Below, piece after piece: positions 35,461-45,618 of a stretch of DNA of 64,000 nt (positions are counted from its first letter, which is position 1; each line of letters opens with the position of its first letter). This DNA is from Bacteroides faecis MAJ27 (GTDB taxonomy: Bacteria; Bacteroidota; Bacteroidia; Bacteroidales; Bacteroidaceae). The DNA lies in NCBI RefSeq assembly GCF_900106755.1, contig NZ_FNNN01000022.1:1-64000 (forward strand), given 5' to 3'. Both the position numbers and the translations under genes were made by a program. Under the pieces are notes generated by a model. That model was not told the origin of the DNA and did not search any database. It worked only from the letters and a program-made list of their open reading frames with translations.

Positions 35461-35567
35461 TTCGTAAAAAGAAAAAAAGTGTTCAATAAAAAACATAAAT
35501 TATTCATAATGCAAATAATTGGTCATTATAGTTTGCGAAACCCTTTCTTGTTAGTTGTTAAAAATGG

Positions 35568-35635
35568 TTTGGGACTAATTTTCCATTAATTGACCTGTTT
35601 TTATTACTATAAATACAATAGGTTTTCTACTTTTG
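35568..35635 (+). promoter_or_regulatory. PUL promoter with candidate regulator site
   Basis: TTTGGGACTAA (GGGAC at 35571-35575) and TTGACCTGTTTTT (from 35590) precede a -7 box TACTTTTG at 35628-35635. The same two elements occur before the GH2 gene at 51444 with an identical 57-bp spacing from GGGAC to the -7 box. Transcription would start near 35642, leaving a leader of about 187 nt before the first PUL gene. The rest of the 415-bp gap holds the divergent promoter and nothing else I can support. Confidence 0.7.
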
Positions 35636-35828
35636 TGTCGATAATAAGAACTACTATATTCGTTTTTATGTGAGCACATAATAAAAGAAAATAAATAAGG
35701 TAAAGAAAATGATGATTGGTTTTTTATATGGTTGAGAAGACTGCTTGAAGGATAACACATTTTATTTAAAATTTTTAAACTGTATGTAACACAAGGACTT
35801 GTATTGAGTCCAACTTAAATCTTATGTA

Positions 35829-37718
35829 ATGAATAACAAACTGATTGAAAAAAGAAGTATCACTATGAGTGCACACCGCTTTATATATATGTTGGCGGGA
35901 ATACTCTTACTCCTATCGTGCGGATCGGATAATAATGCTCCGATTGATGATCCTGGCAATACAACGAATCATTATCTACAATTACAACCAAATGGATTGA
36001 ATGCAATCAAGGTTTCTTGTACAGAAGAAAACTTTGTATTTCCTTTCCAAATCAAGGCTGTAGGGAATGGAAGTAATCAAGGAGGAGAGGCCCAAATAAA
36101 TTCATGGAGTGAGGATGAATTGAAAGCATATAATAATAAGGAGAAAACATCATATGTTCTTTTGCCATCATCATTGTACTCTCTTACTTCTACAGAAGTA
36201 TCTTTTAAAGAAGGAATTTCCACTATGGATGTAGAGGTTAAGTTTAATCCATCTAAAGTGTTTGCAGAGTTTAGGGAAAAAACTGTTGAGTATGTCATTG
36301 CTTTGAAGCTGAGTAGCGATAAAATCCAAGTCAGAGATAGTCAGAGTAGAATACTACTTAGTATTTCTTTTGATTATCCAACAGTTGGTCTTGCTGCTTC
36401 TGCTGCAGAAGTTAGTGTGAATAAAGATTTGATTCCTGTATCTATTGGTGCAACACTTGATTATACGGTAGATGGAGTGTCTACGACCAATCCATGGGAT
36501 TTCGTCTGTAGTTTCGCTGTACCATCTAATGCAGAAGAATTGGTTGCAGAATATAATAAAGTTTATAAGACTTCTTATCAACTTTTACCTGTTAGCAATT
36601 ATGATTTAGGTGAAGGTGTGACTTTTAAGGCTGGTGAAAATCAAGCTAATGGAGAAATTACGATTAAACGTGAAGGAATGGCTGTTGTAAATTATTTGCT
36701 TCCTTTACAGTTAGGCCACTGCTCGAATGAAAGCATAATTTGTCGTGATGAGGTTTGTTATCTTCGGGTTGGAAGAACATACACAAATCCAATTATTTCG
36801 GATAAGAGTGTGCCTGATCCAAGTGTGATTCGTGCTAATGATGGATATTTTTATTTGTATGCTACACAAACTAAGACTTATTGGATGCCTGTTTATCGTT
36901 CAAAAGATTTAGTAAATTGGGAATATCAAGGTACAGCTTTTAATAAAGCGACCGAACCAGATTTGCCGGGAGGAGGGGCATTTTGGGCCCCGGAAATTCG
37001 TTTCCTTAATGGCAAATATGTACTTTATTACTCATGGGCTAAAATGAATGGTGCTGATATTAGTTACACGGCTGTAGCTGTAGGAGATACTCCTATGGGT
37101 CCTTTTCTAGATAGTAAAGAATTGATAGGGAATAAAGAATTTGGTTCTAATTGTATAGATCAGTTTTATTATGAAGAAGATGGAAAGAAATATATGTTCT
37201 TTGGAAGTTTTAAAGGTATTTATGTTACTGAATTGGAAGATGATGGGTTGACTGTTAAATTAGGACATGATGGAAAACCGACTTTGAAGAAACAAGTTTG
37301 TGGAGATGCTTTTGAGGGTACTAATATATATAAAAAAGGTAAATATTATTATTTGTTTGCTTCTATTGGTAGTTGTTGCAATGGCGTGAATGCTTCTTAT
37401 CAAGTGGTAGTTGGGCGTTCGGAAAACCTTCTTGGTCCTTATGTTGATAAAGACGGGAAGGATATGCTTAAAAACAACTGGGAACTTGTGTTGGAAGGAG
37501 ATGGGCAAAAATGGATAGGACCTGGACATAATTCTATCATTATTCAAGATGATGAAGGTACAGACTGGATGATCTATCATAGTTACCTGAAAAAGGATGG
37601 TGGAGTCGGGGGGCGTTTAGGAATGCTCGATCGCGTATTATGGACTGATGACGGGTGGCCTTATATCAGGAATTGTATCCCTTCTAATTCAGAATTAATT
37701 CCTGTATTTTATAATTAA
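35829..37718 (+). CDS. Lipoprotein with two DUF1735-type domains and a GH43 catalytic domain
   Basis: A 629-residue lipoprotein (lipobox cysteine in AGILLLLSCGSDNN). Residues about 40-175 and 185-315 are two copies of a DUF1735-like beta-sandwich, each with the SWSEDELKAYNNKEKTSYVLLPSSLY-type segment (YNKVYKTSYQLLPVSNY in the second). The GH43 five-bladed propeller spans about 320-629, with the catalytic acids visible in SVPDPSVIRANDGYFYLYAT, NCIDQFYYEEDGKKYMFF and GDAFEGTNIYKKGKYYYLF. Characterised GH43 members act on arabinose, xylose or galactose linkages. An alternative start at Met13 (35865) is possible. It is the first gene of the PUL operon. Confidence 0.9.
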   Translation: MNNKLIEKRSITMSAHRFIYMLAGILLLLSCGSDNNAPIDDPGNTTNHYLQLQPNGLNAIKVSCTEENFVFPFQIKAVGNGSNQGGEAQINSWSEDELKAYNNKEKTSYVLLPSSLYSLTSTEVSFKEGISTMDVEVKFNPSKVFAEFREKTVEYVIALKLSSDKIQVRDSQSRILLSISFDYPTVGLAASAAEVSVNKDLIPVSIGATLDYTVDGVSTTNPWDFVCSFAVPSNAEELVAEYNKVYKTSYQLLPVSNYDLGEGVTFKAGENQANGEITIKREGMAVVNYLLPLQLGHCSNESIICRDEVCYLRVGRTYTNPIISDKSVPDPSVIRANDGYFYLYATQTKTYWMPVYRSKDLVNWEYQGTAFNKATEPDLPGGGAFWAPEIRFLNGKYVLYYSWAKMNGADISYTAVAVGDTPMGPFLDSKELIGNKEFGSNCIDQFYYEEDGKKYMFFGSFKGIYVTELEDDGLTVKLGHDGKPTLKKQVCGDAFEGTNIYKKGKYYYLFASIGSCCNGVNASYQVVVGRSENLLGPYVDKDGKDMLKNNWELVLEGDGQKWIGPGHNSIIIQDDEGTDWMIYHSYLKKDGGVGGRLGMLDRVLWTDDGWPYIRNCIPSNSELIPVFYN

Positions 37719-37758
37719 AATTGAAAGTATATTTATTAACATTTAAAATCAATGTATT

Positions 37759-39156
37759 ATGAGAATGAAAACAAAAAATCATGATTGGTTTCTCTTATGG
37801 GGATTGCTGATGTTGGTTAGTTTTTGCTTCATTGGTTGTAAGGATGATGATGGAGGTGAGAAAGGGACACCTTTTGATCCAAGCAAGCCAGTGGTAATTT
37901 CTGATTTTATTCCCAAGGAGGGAGGTTGGGGATCTCGTTTATTATTATATGGAAATAATTTTGGCGATGATCCAACTAAAGTGAAAGTAACTATCGGAGG
38001 GAAAGAAGCGAAGGTGATTACTGTGACGAATGATAATTTGTATTGTTTTGTGCCACGTGGTGCTGATGCAGGTAATATTGAAGTCACTGTTCTTGATGGG
38101 CGAGGAGAAGAACTTGCTTATGGAGAGATAGATGAAAAATTTGTTTATAAGAAGAAAATGCTGGTATCTACTTTGGTAGGAGAGACTGATCCTGAAATAT
38201 TGGATGAGGATAAGAACTTTGAGATCATAGATGGGCCGTGGGGAAATTGTGGAGGATTAGAGAAAATGGAGTGGTTGGTCTTTGATCCGAACAACAAAGA
38301 CCGTTTGTACGTCTGTGGAGGTGCCAAGACACATAGAATTGTTGATTTTGCCGAGGAGACACTGAGTTCAATTAAATTCACGGGTGAGGCATCTGCTGCA
38401 ACTAATATTTTGAGTTTTACAAATGATGGACAGTTGATAGTTGTCTGTAATATAACGCAAGATAATAAAAACGGACTTTTCTTTTTTTCACCGGAGTCTA
38501 ATTTTCAAACGCAGGTAAAAGCACTACCAGCTCGTGGTTGTAGAGCAGCGATTCCCCATCCTATAAATGGAGAAATTTATACTTCCAGATATGATAAAGG
38601 GTGGATTGGACGATATGATCCTGTAACGGGAGATTATAAAATGGACGAAATTCAAATGCCTTATGGCTCTTTAGATCTCTTTGTTGCTATTCATCCTAAA
38701 GGCTATTACATGTATATCATGGTGAGAAATAAACATGTAATTTATCGTGCGGATTATGATTTTGATGAAAAAACATTTACCACTCCTTATTTGGTGTGTG
38801 GAAAATATGATGATAAGGGCATTACAGATGGTGTTGGAGGCAATGTTCGCATGAATGAACCGCAACAAGGATGCTTTGTGAAAAACGAAGAGTATGCAGG
38901 ACAGAAAGACGAATATGATTTTTATTTTGTAGATAAACAAAATCATTGCGTTCGTACTCTGACTCCTACAGGTCGTGTGAAGATATATGCTGGAAGACCT
39001 AATGGTGATGGAACAAAAGGGTTTAATGATGGAGATTTACGTAAAGAGGCTCGCTTTAATTATCCTGCTAGTATAGTGTGGGATGAAAAGAGAGAGTGCC
39101 TTTTGGTAGGAGACTCAAATAATCATCGTATCCGAAAAATTGCTATGGAAGACTAA
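37759..39156 (+). CDS. Surface lipoprotein with IPT/TIG and NHL-like propeller domains
   Basis: A 465-residue lipoprotein (LVSFCFIGCKDDDGGEKG). An IPT/TIG immunoglobulin-like domain covers about residues 45-130 (VVISDFIPKEGGWGSRLLLYGNNFGDDPTKVKVTIGGKEA). It is followed by an NHL-type propeller whose last blades read GRVKIYAGRPNGDGTKGFNDGDLRKEARFNYPASIVWDEKRECLLVGDSNNHRIRKI. Such proteins are common surface glycan-binding partners of SusC/D systems and occupy the SusE/F-like slot. The gene ends 2 bp before the SusC gene, so it is tightly coupled. Confidence 0.88.
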   Translation: MRMKTKNHDWFLLWGLLMLVSFCFIGCKDDDGGEKGTPFDPSKPVVISDFIPKEGGWGSRLLLYGNNFGDDPTKVKVTIGGKEAKVITVTNDNLYCFVPRGADAGNIEVTVLDGRGEELAYGEIDEKFVYKKKMLVSTLVGETDPEILDEDKNFEIIDGPWGNCGGLEKMEWLVFDPNNKDRLYVCGGAKTHRIVDFAEETLSSIKFTGEASAATNILSFTNDGQLIVVCNITQDNKNGLFFFSPESNFQTQVKALPARGCRAAIPHPINGEIYTSRYDKGWIGRYDPVTGDYKMDEIQMPYGSLDLFVAIHPKGYYMYIMVRNKHVIYRADYDFDEKTFTTPYLVCGKYDDKGITDGVGGNVRMNEPQQGCFVKNEEYAGQKDEYDFYFVDKQNHCVRTLTPTGRVKIYAGRPNGDGTKGFNDGDLRKEARFNYPASIVWDEKRECLLVGDSNNHRIRKIAMED

Positions 39157-39158
39157 TA

Positions 39159-42100
39159 ATGATAAACGCACTTATGATGAGAAATTTTTTATTAATATGT
39201 ATGATGTTACTTGGATTCTCAATTCATGCTTCTGCGCAGAAAGAGATTGTAGTGACAGGTATCGTAACTGATACAAACAAAGAACCGTTGATAGGTGTCA
39301 ATGTATCTATTGCGAATATGCCCGGTTTGGGTGCAATAACCGATATAAATGGTAAGTATTTGCTTAAAATGCCTCCTTACAATAAATTAGTTTTTACTTA
39401 CATAGGATATGAACCAGTAGAAGTCTTGGTAAAAGAACAGCGGACGGTAAATGTAGCTATGGAGGAAGCTAAAGCTACTCTTATTGATGAGGTAGTGGTT
39501 ACTGGAACTGGTGTGCAGAAGAAAATAGCTGTGACTGGTGCTGTAACCAATGTAGATATTGCAGAGTTGAAAACGACCCCTAGTACTTCTATGGCTGATG
39601 CATTAGCGGGTGTTGTTCCGGGAATTCAGGCTATGCAATCCAATGGTCGTCCGGGGGCAGTTTCTGAGTTCTGGGTACGAAGTATTTCTACTTTTGGTGC
39701 AAGTAATGCAGCATTGGTTTTAGTTGATGGATTTGAACGTGATTTAAATGAGATTAATGTGGAAGATGTTGAATCTTTTACAGTATTAAAGGATGCTTCT
39801 GCTACAGCAATTTATGGTAGTAAAGGTGCTAATGGTGTTATTTTGATTAATACTCGTCGTGGTAAAGAAGGTAAAATTAACATAAATGCTAAGGTTGAAT
39901 CTTTTTATAGTATGTTTACTCAACTTCCTGAATTTGTAGACGGATATACTTATGCTTCTATGGCAAATGAGGCGAAAACTACTCGTAATCAAGAACCCTT
40001 ATATCAGCCAGAAGAATTGGAATTGTTCCGTTTAGGACTTGATACGGACTTATATCCAGATGTGGATTGGATGGATTTGATGTTGCGTGATGGTGCATGG
40101 AGTACCCGTGCTTCATTGAATATGACTGGTGGTGGTAAAACAGCTCGCTATTATGTAGGTGGTAGTTACCAGGATCAGCAAGGTATGTATAAAACGGATA
40201 AGTCACTGAAGAATTATAATACTAATGCTAATTTTCGCAAATGGACATATCGTATGAATGTGGATATTGATATAACTAAAACAACCTTGTTGAAAGTTGG
40301 TGTTTCCGGTTCATTACGTAAACAGAATGATCCAGGTGTAGGAACTGATGCAATTTGGACAACATTAATGGGGTATAACTCTATAATGATGCCAGTGACA
40401 TATTCAGATGGTAAAATAGCATCTTGGACTGGAAAGGAGGACAATATCAATCCATGGGTACAGGCTACTATGACTGGGTATAATGAGAGTTGGCAGAATA
40501 ATATTCAAACAAATGTGACATTAGAACAGGAGTTGGACTTTATTACAAAAGGACTTAAATTTATCGGTCGTTTCGGATATGATACGGAGAACTCCAATTG
40601 GATAAAGCGAGTGAAGTGGCCAGAATTATATAAAGCAGAGCCTTATCGTGATGTAAATGGTGATTTGATTTTTACTCGACTTTCAGAAGAGAAGAAAATG
40701 ACGCAAACTTCTGGTTCCAATGGAAAACGCAATGAGTTTTTCGAATGGGAATTGCATTATAATCGTGGATTTAAAGATCATCATGTAGGAGCAGTATTAA
40801 AGTATACACAATCTGCTAAGGTGGCTACTCAAGGGATTGGCTCAGATCTCAAAAATGGTATTTCACGGCGTAACCAAGGATTAGCAGGGCGTGCTAATTA
40901 TAATTGGAAATATCGTTATTTTGTTGATTTTAACTTTGGATATACGGGATCGGAAAATTTCCATAAAGATAATCGTTTTGGTTTCTTTCCTGCTATTTCT
41001 GGTGCATGGAATGTAGCAGAAGAGTCTATTGTTAAAGATAATTTGAAATGGGTGGATATGTTTAAAATACGTTATTCGTATGGTAAAACCGGTAATGACA
41101 ATTTAGGAGATACTCGTTTCCCATATTTATATAATCTTGAAACTCTGTGGGAAAGAGATAACTCAGGAAATGTGGTAAGTGGCAATAAGCCTGTTGGGGG
41201 CTATCAATTTGCAGATTTTGGCTATGATAGATATTATGGTGGTATGCGTTATACTTCAGTTGCTTCAACCAATGTGTCATGGGAAGTAGCTACAAAACAA
41301 GACTTAGGTATAGACTTTTCTTTTTTTAATGATAAATTGTCAGGATCTATTGATTATTTCCACGAACGTAGAGAAGGTATTTATATGGAACGTAAGTATT
41401 TGCCTTGGGTTGCCTCATTAGGCACGTGGACGGAATATAAAGATAATAAGGTTAATGAGAAGGATATTCATCCTTATGCAAATGTCGGAATTGTAGAAGC
41501 ACGTGGATTTGATGGCAACTTTTCATTCCGCCATAAAATAGATAAGGTTGATTTAACTATACGTGGAAATATGACCTATAGTAAAAATGAGATTTTAGAG
41601 CGTGATGAAGAAAATACTATATACTGGTATAAGATGCAGGAAGGTCATCGGGTTAATCAAGCTATGGGGTTGGTTGCATTAGGTTTATTTAAAGATTATG
41701 AAGAAATTCGTAACTGGCCGAAACAATTTGGTGATGTTATGCCTGGTGATATTAAGTATAAAGATATTAATGGAGATGGTGTAATTGATGATAATGATAA
41801 AGTAGCAATCGGTGCAACGAAAAAACCGAACTTTACATATGGTTTCGGTGTATCTGCTAAATGGAAAGGCTTGGATGTAAATGTACATTTCCAAGGTGTG
41901 GGTAAATCTACTTATTTTATAGATGGTTCTACTGTTTATATGTTCTCCGGTGGTGACGGTTGGGGAAATGTACTGAAAGAGATGGCGGAAAGTAACCGTT
42001 GGATTTTGGGTGTAAATGAAGATCCGAATGCAGAATATCCTCGTTTGACTTATGGGAAGAATGATAATAATAACCGCGCTTCTACATATTGGCTTAGGAA

Positions 42101-42320
42101 TGGAGCTTATCTTCGTTTGAAGACATTAGACGTTGGTTATACGCTTCCTAAAAGTATAGTTCGTAAAGCCCATATGAATACAGTTCGTATCTTCTTTACG
42201 GGTACCAACTTGCTGACTTTCTCTAAATTTAAACTTTGGGATCCAGAAATGGGAAGTTCAACAGGAAAAGCATATCCGCTTAATAAGACACTTTCTTTAG
42301 GGGTATCTGTTAATTTGTAA
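39159..42320 (+). CDS. SusC-like TonB-dependent outer-membrane transporter
   Basis: A 1053-residue SusC-family transporter. After the signal peptide (MMRNFLLICMMLLGFSIHASAQ) comes a CarboxypepD_reg-like domain with VTGIVTDTNKEPLIGVNVSIANMPGLGAITDINGKYLLK. The plug follows with EVVVTGTGVQKKIAVTGAV, then VVPGIQAMQSNGRPG and KDASATAIYGSKGANGVILINTRRG. The remaining 800 residues form the 22-stranded barrel and end in LNKTLSLGVSVNL. It imports oligosaccharides energised by TonB, with SusD as a lid. The start may be 39174, where a shorter and more usual signal peptide begins. SusD follows after 14 bp. Confidence 0.97.
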   Translation: MINALMMRNFLLICMMLLGFSIHASAQKEIVVTGIVTDTNKEPLIGVNVSIANMPGLGAITDINGKYLLKMPPYNKLVFTYIGYEPVEVLVKEQRTVNVAMEEAKATLIDEVVVTGTGVQKKIAVTGAVTNVDIAELKTTPSTSMADALAGVVPGIQAMQSNGRPGAVSEFWVRSISTFGASNAALVLVDGFERDLNEINVEDVESFTVLKDASATAIYGSKGANGVILINTRRGKEGKININAKVESFYSMFTQLPEFVDGYTYASMANEAKTTRNQEPLYQPEELELFRLGLDTDLYPDVDWMDLMLRDGAWSTRASLNMTGGGKTARYYVGGSYQDQQGMYKTDKSLKNYNTNANFRKWTYRMNVDIDITKTTLLKVGVSGSLRKQNDPGVGTDAIWTTLMGYNSIMMPVTYSDGKIASWTGKEDNINPWVQATMTGYNESWQNNIQTNVTLEQELDFITKGLKFIGRFGYDTENSNWIKRVKWPELYKAEPYRDVNGDLIFTRLSEEKKMTQTSGSNGKRNEFFEWELHYNRGFKDHHVGAVLKYTQSAKVATQGIGSDLKNGISRRNQGLAGRANYNWKYRYFVDFNFGYTGSENFHKDNRFGFFPAISGAWNVAEESIVKDNLKWVDMFKIRYSYGKTGNDNLGDTRFPYLYNLETLWERDNSGNVVSGNKPVGGYQFADFGYDRYYGGMRYTSVASTNVSWEVATKQDLGIDFSFFNDKLSGSIDYFHERREGIYMERKYLPWVASLGTWTEYKDNKVNEKDIHPYANVGIVEARGFDGNFSFRHKIDKVDLTIRGNMTYSKNEILERDEENTIYWYKMQEGHRVNQAMGLVALGLFKDYEEIRNWPKQFGDVMPGDIKYKDINGDGVIDDNDKVAIGATKKPNFTYGFGVSAKWKGLDVNVHFQGVGKSTYFIDGSTVYMFSGGDGWGNVLKEMAESNRWILGVNEDPNAEYPRLTYGKNDNNNRASTYWLRNGAYLRLKTLDVGYTLPKSIVRKAHMNTVRIFFTGTNLLTFSKFKLWDPEMGSSTGKAYPLNKTLSLGVSVNL

Positions 42321-42334
42321 AAATAAAAAAACAT

Positions 42335-44431
42335 ATGAAAAAGATAATAACAATTTTGTCCTTCGCTGTGGGATTAACCTCTTTGGTAGGATGTTCAGAT
42401 TACTTAGATTCTGATTATCTATTTGATGAGAGAATGACTATTGAAGATGTTTTCAGTAACCGGGATTACACAAATAGGTGGTTAGCAAGAGGATACTCTT
42501 ATTTAAGTAATGGTTATCTACAAGATGTTTGTAGTAAGAGAGATTATCCTTTTAACTTTGCTGATGACATGTATTATGGAGATGGTGGCTACGATAAGTG
42601 GAAGAGTGGGCATTATAGTGAAAGCGGAGTTAATAACTCTAGCAGTGGTATTTGGAAGAATGCTTATTTAGGTATTCGTCAGGTAGCTATTTTTTTAAAT
42701 AATATAGATAAGAACAAAGAGTTCACAGAGGAAGAGATCATAGATTTTAAGGGGCAGGCGCATTTTTTGCGAGCTTACTACTATTGGTTGATGCTCCGTG
42801 CATTTGGTCCAATACCTATTATACCAGATGAAGGAGTGGATTATACGAAAGAATATGATGAATTAGCTTACCCCAGAAATTCATATGACGAATGTGTGGA
42901 GTACATAACTGGTGAGCTCTTGAAAGCTGCAGGACAATTGCCATTACAACGTTCTGTACAGGAAGTTCTTCGCCCGACGAGAGGAGCTGCTTTGGCTTTG
43001 CGAGCTAAAATTCTTTTGTATGCGGCTAGTCCATTATTTAATGGGAAAGCTCCAGAAGTAGTATCTTCAGCCTTGGTAAATAAAGATGGAAAACGGTTGC
43101 TTCCAGAAACCTACGATGAGTCTAAGTGGGCAAAAGCAGCAGCTGCTGCTAAGGATGTGATGGATTTGAATATTTATGGCATACATGTGGCTTATTTCAA
43201 TAGCAATGCTGGTGATATAGCATATCCGGCAACAATTGTTCCGCCACATGATGATGAATTTTCTGATCAGTCTTGGCCAAATGGTTGGAAAAATATTGAT
43301 CCTTTTCAATCATATCGTGAAATGTTTGATGGCAGTATTATAGTAAGTCAGAATGAAGAGCTAATCTTTACTCGAGGCAAGAATCAAAGTCGTGAAAGTG
43401 TAGATATTATGGTTGTTCATCAACTTCCACGTAATGGCGCTGGTGGATATGGTTCGCAAGGTATGACCCAGAAGCAATGTGATGCTTATTACATGAACGA
43501 TGGTACAAATTGTCCTGGTATGAATGACATGTATAAGGAGTTTGATGGATATAAAGGCCGTTATGATTCTCGCCCGAGGGCAGAGGGATATGTGAAAGCT
43601 GAGGAGTTGGCCAATTATCCAGAGTTGGGACCACTGGGAACAGGGGTTTCTAAACAATATGTACAACGTGAACCTCGATTTTATGCATCAGTAGGTTATA
43701 ATGGAAGTACATGGCATTTGTTAAATGCGTTAAATGATAACAATCATGCCGAGGAGAAAAATATACAAGTATTTTATTATCGTGGTGGAAATAATGGATA
43801 TGCTAATTCTTCTTATTGGCTTCGTACAGGTATCGGTATAAAGAAATATGTACATCCTAATGATATTAGTTATACGCAGAAAAATTCGTATGACGTTGAA
43901 CGTATTGAACATAAAGCAGATCCGGCTATTCGTTACGCTGAAATATTATTGATTTATGCAGAGGCGTTAAATGAGTTGACTGGTTCATATGAAATTCCAT
44001 CTTGGGATGGTAGTAAAGTCCATTCTGTAAAACGTGATGTAACTGAGATGAAGAAAGGAATTCGTCCGATCCGTATTCGTGCGGGATTACCGGATTATGA
44101 CAATGTTCAAGGGCATGAAACAGCCTATGATGATCCGAACGAATTCCGGATGATGTTAAAACGGGAACGTCAGATTGAATTTTTTGCTGAAGGACATCGT
44201 TACTGGGATTTACGTCGTTGGCTAGATGCACCTGTAGAAGAAACCACTCCTATATATGGCTGTAATATGCTGGCTACTAAAGATATGGCGGAGCAGTTCC
44301 ATACACCAATAATGTGTACTTCGCTGCCTACTATTTTTGCAGAAAAGATGTGGCTCTGTCCTATTGACCATACTGAATTGAAGCATAATATTAATTTGGT
44401 CCAGAATCCAGGTTGGACAAATCCGGAATAA
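42335..44431 (+). CDS. SusD-like glycan-binding lipoprotein
   Basis: A 698-residue SusD/RagB-family lipoprotein (MKKIITILSFAVGLTSLVGCSDYLDSD, lipobox C20). The TPR-like helical scaffold is visible in IDFKGQAHFLRAYYYWLMLRAFGPIPIIPDEGVDYTKEYDELAYPRNSYDECVEYI and RGAALALRAKILLYAASPLFNG. The C-terminal signature is EFRMMLKRERQIEFFAEGHRYWDLRRW. It covers the SusC barrel and binds the glycan at the cell surface. It is longer than the usual 500-600 residues, with an insert near residues 330-470 rich in glycine and asparagine. Confidence 0.97.
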   Translation: MKKIITILSFAVGLTSLVGCSDYLDSDYLFDERMTIEDVFSNRDYTNRWLARGYSYLSNGYLQDVCSKRDYPFNFADDMYYGDGGYDKWKSGHYSESGVNNSSSGIWKNAYLGIRQVAIFLNNIDKNKEFTEEEIIDFKGQAHFLRAYYYWLMLRAFGPIPIIPDEGVDYTKEYDELAYPRNSYDECVEYITGELLKAAGQLPLQRSVQEVLRPTRGAALALRAKILLYAASPLFNGKAPEVVSSALVNKDGKRLLPETYDESKWAKAAAAAKDVMDLNIYGIHVAYFNSNAGDIAYPATIVPPHDDEFSDQSWPNGWKNIDPFQSYREMFDGSIIVSQNEELIFTRGKNQSRESVDIMVVHQLPRNGAGGYGSQGMTQKQCDAYYMNDGTNCPGMNDMYKEFDGYKGRYDSRPRAEGYVKAEELANYPELGPLGTGVSKQYVQREPRFYASVGYNGSTWHLLNALNDNNHAEEKNIQVFYYRGGNNGYANSSYWLRTGIGIKKYVHPNDISYTQKNSYDVERIEHKADPAIRYAEILLIYAEALNELTGSYEIPSWDGSKVHSVKRDVTEMKKGIRPIRIRAGLPDYDNVQGHETAYDDPNEFRMMLKRERQIEFFAEGHRYWDLRRWLDAPVEETTPIYGCNMLATKDMAEQFHTPIMCTSLPTIFAEKMWLCPIDHTELKHNINLVQNPGWTNPE

Positions 44432-44452
44432 CCTTTTTAAATATTAAATAAA

Positions 44453-45451
44453 ATGAGGAATATATATAATATAATTTGGGGTATTGTGCTAATTGTTTGT
44501 AGCACAGCCTGTAATAAAGAATGGGAAGATGAACAATATTTACATATGGCTTCTTTCAAAGCGAATGTTAATGATCAGGGAGTGACCACGACGTATGTTC
44601 GATTTAAGCCAGGTGGAGTGGTAAAATATGACCTTCCGGTTATTATGAGTGGATCTACTATGACTAGTCAATCTCATACAATTCATTTTGCTTTGGATCC
44701 TGATACTTTGGAACGGTTAAATATAGAACAATATGGACATCGTGAAGAACTTTATTTTCAACAGTTGCCAAGTAAGTATTATAGTATGCCGGAGTCTGTT
44801 GAAATGCCGGCTGGTGAATGTCTGACAACATTGCCGATTGAATTTAAATTGGATGAAACGCTTGATCAGGCAGATAAGTGGGTGTTACCCATACAGATAT
44901 TGGGTGACCAATCTTATGATTATCAGATAAACCCGCGTAAATATTATCGTAGAGCTATGCTGCGTTTACTTCCGTTCAATGATTATTCAGGCACGTATGA
45001 TGCGGCTCAATATCGAATATTTCTTAAGCCTGATGTGAAAAATCCTTTCACTATATCCTCGCAAAGAGCTTTTGTGGTAGATGATAGGACAATTTTTATC
45101 TATGCAGGTACAAGAGATATAGATTATCTTGATCGCAAACAGTACAAAGTGTTTATTCGTTTTCCGGAAAAAGGTACAGATTCTAAATTGTTAGAAGTGT
45201 GGTCTGATAATCCAGAGATTGAATTAGAACTTGATGAAAAAAAGGCGTGTACCTTTACAATGAATGAAGAGATGGATGAGTTAAAGCCTTATCTGAAGAA
45301 GATTTATATTACTCTTTATTTATATTACTCTTTTAAGGATTATACAACTGTCCCTGGTACAAAGCTTGAATACGTGGTAGAAGGTTCTTTGGCAATGCAG
45401 CGTAATTTGAATACTTTGATTCCTGACGAAGATCAGCAGATTCAGTGGTAA
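44453..45451 (+). CDS. DUF1735/DUF4973-like surface lipoprotein
   Basis: A 332-residue lipoprotein (MRNIYNIIWGIVLIVCSTACNKEW). The N-terminal half (VKYDLPVIMSGSTMTSQSHTIHFALDPDTLERLN, then LPSKYYSMPESVEMPAGECLTTLPIEF) is a DUF1735-type beta-sandwich. It is related to the N-terminal repeats of the GH43 gene at 35829. The C-terminal half (YSGTYDAAQYRIFLKPD) resembles the DUF4973-type domain that follows it in many PULs. These proteins are presumed surface glycan-binding partners. It is followed by two hairpin terminators, so it closes the high-expression SusC/D segment. Confidence 0.78.
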   Translation: MRNIYNIIWGIVLIVCSTACNKEWEDEQYLHMASFKANVNDQGVTTTYVRFKPGGVVKYDLPVIMSGSTMTSQSHTIHFALDPDTLERLNIEQYGHREELYFQQLPSKYYSMPESVEMPAGECLTTLPIEFKLDETLDQADKWVLPIQILGDQSYDYQINPRKYYRRAMLRLLPFNDYSGTYDAAQYRIFLKPDVKNPFTISSQRAFVVDDRTIFIYAGTRDIDYLDRKQYKVFIRFPEKGTDSKLLEVWSDNPEIELELDEKKACTFTMNEEMDELKPYLKKIYITLYLYYSFKDYTTVPGTKLEYVVEGSLAMQRNLNTLIPDEDQQIQW

Positions 45452-45481
45452 ACTGAAGTTTGTTTAGTTCTTATAAATATT

Positions 45482-45525
45482 GGGGGGGATTCTATCTATG
45501 TGATAGGAAGGTTCTCCCCCTTTTT
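45482..45525 (+). terminator. First hairpin terminator or attenuator in the PUL
   Basis: A run of seven G at 45482-45488 pairs with CCCCC at 45516-45520, with an inner CTATC/GATAG stem at 45492-45506. TTTTT follows directly. The arrangement is typical of an intrinsic terminator. Confidence 0.7.
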
Positions 45526-45546
45526 CTATTCTAATAAAACTTATAG

Positions 45547-45584
45547 GGAGAAGGTTGACATCTGTTTAAGTCTTCTCCTTTTTT
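45547..45584 (+). terminator. Second hairpin terminator or attenuator in the PUL
   Basis: GGAGAAG at 45547-45553 pairs with CTTCTCC at 45572-45578, followed by six T. It lies 22 bp after the first hairpin and 35 bp before the next gene, with no TAnnTTTG box visible in between. Confidence 0.7.
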
Positions 45585-45618
45585 AACCTAATTATTTACT
45601 TCTTTTAAAAGGAAAGGT

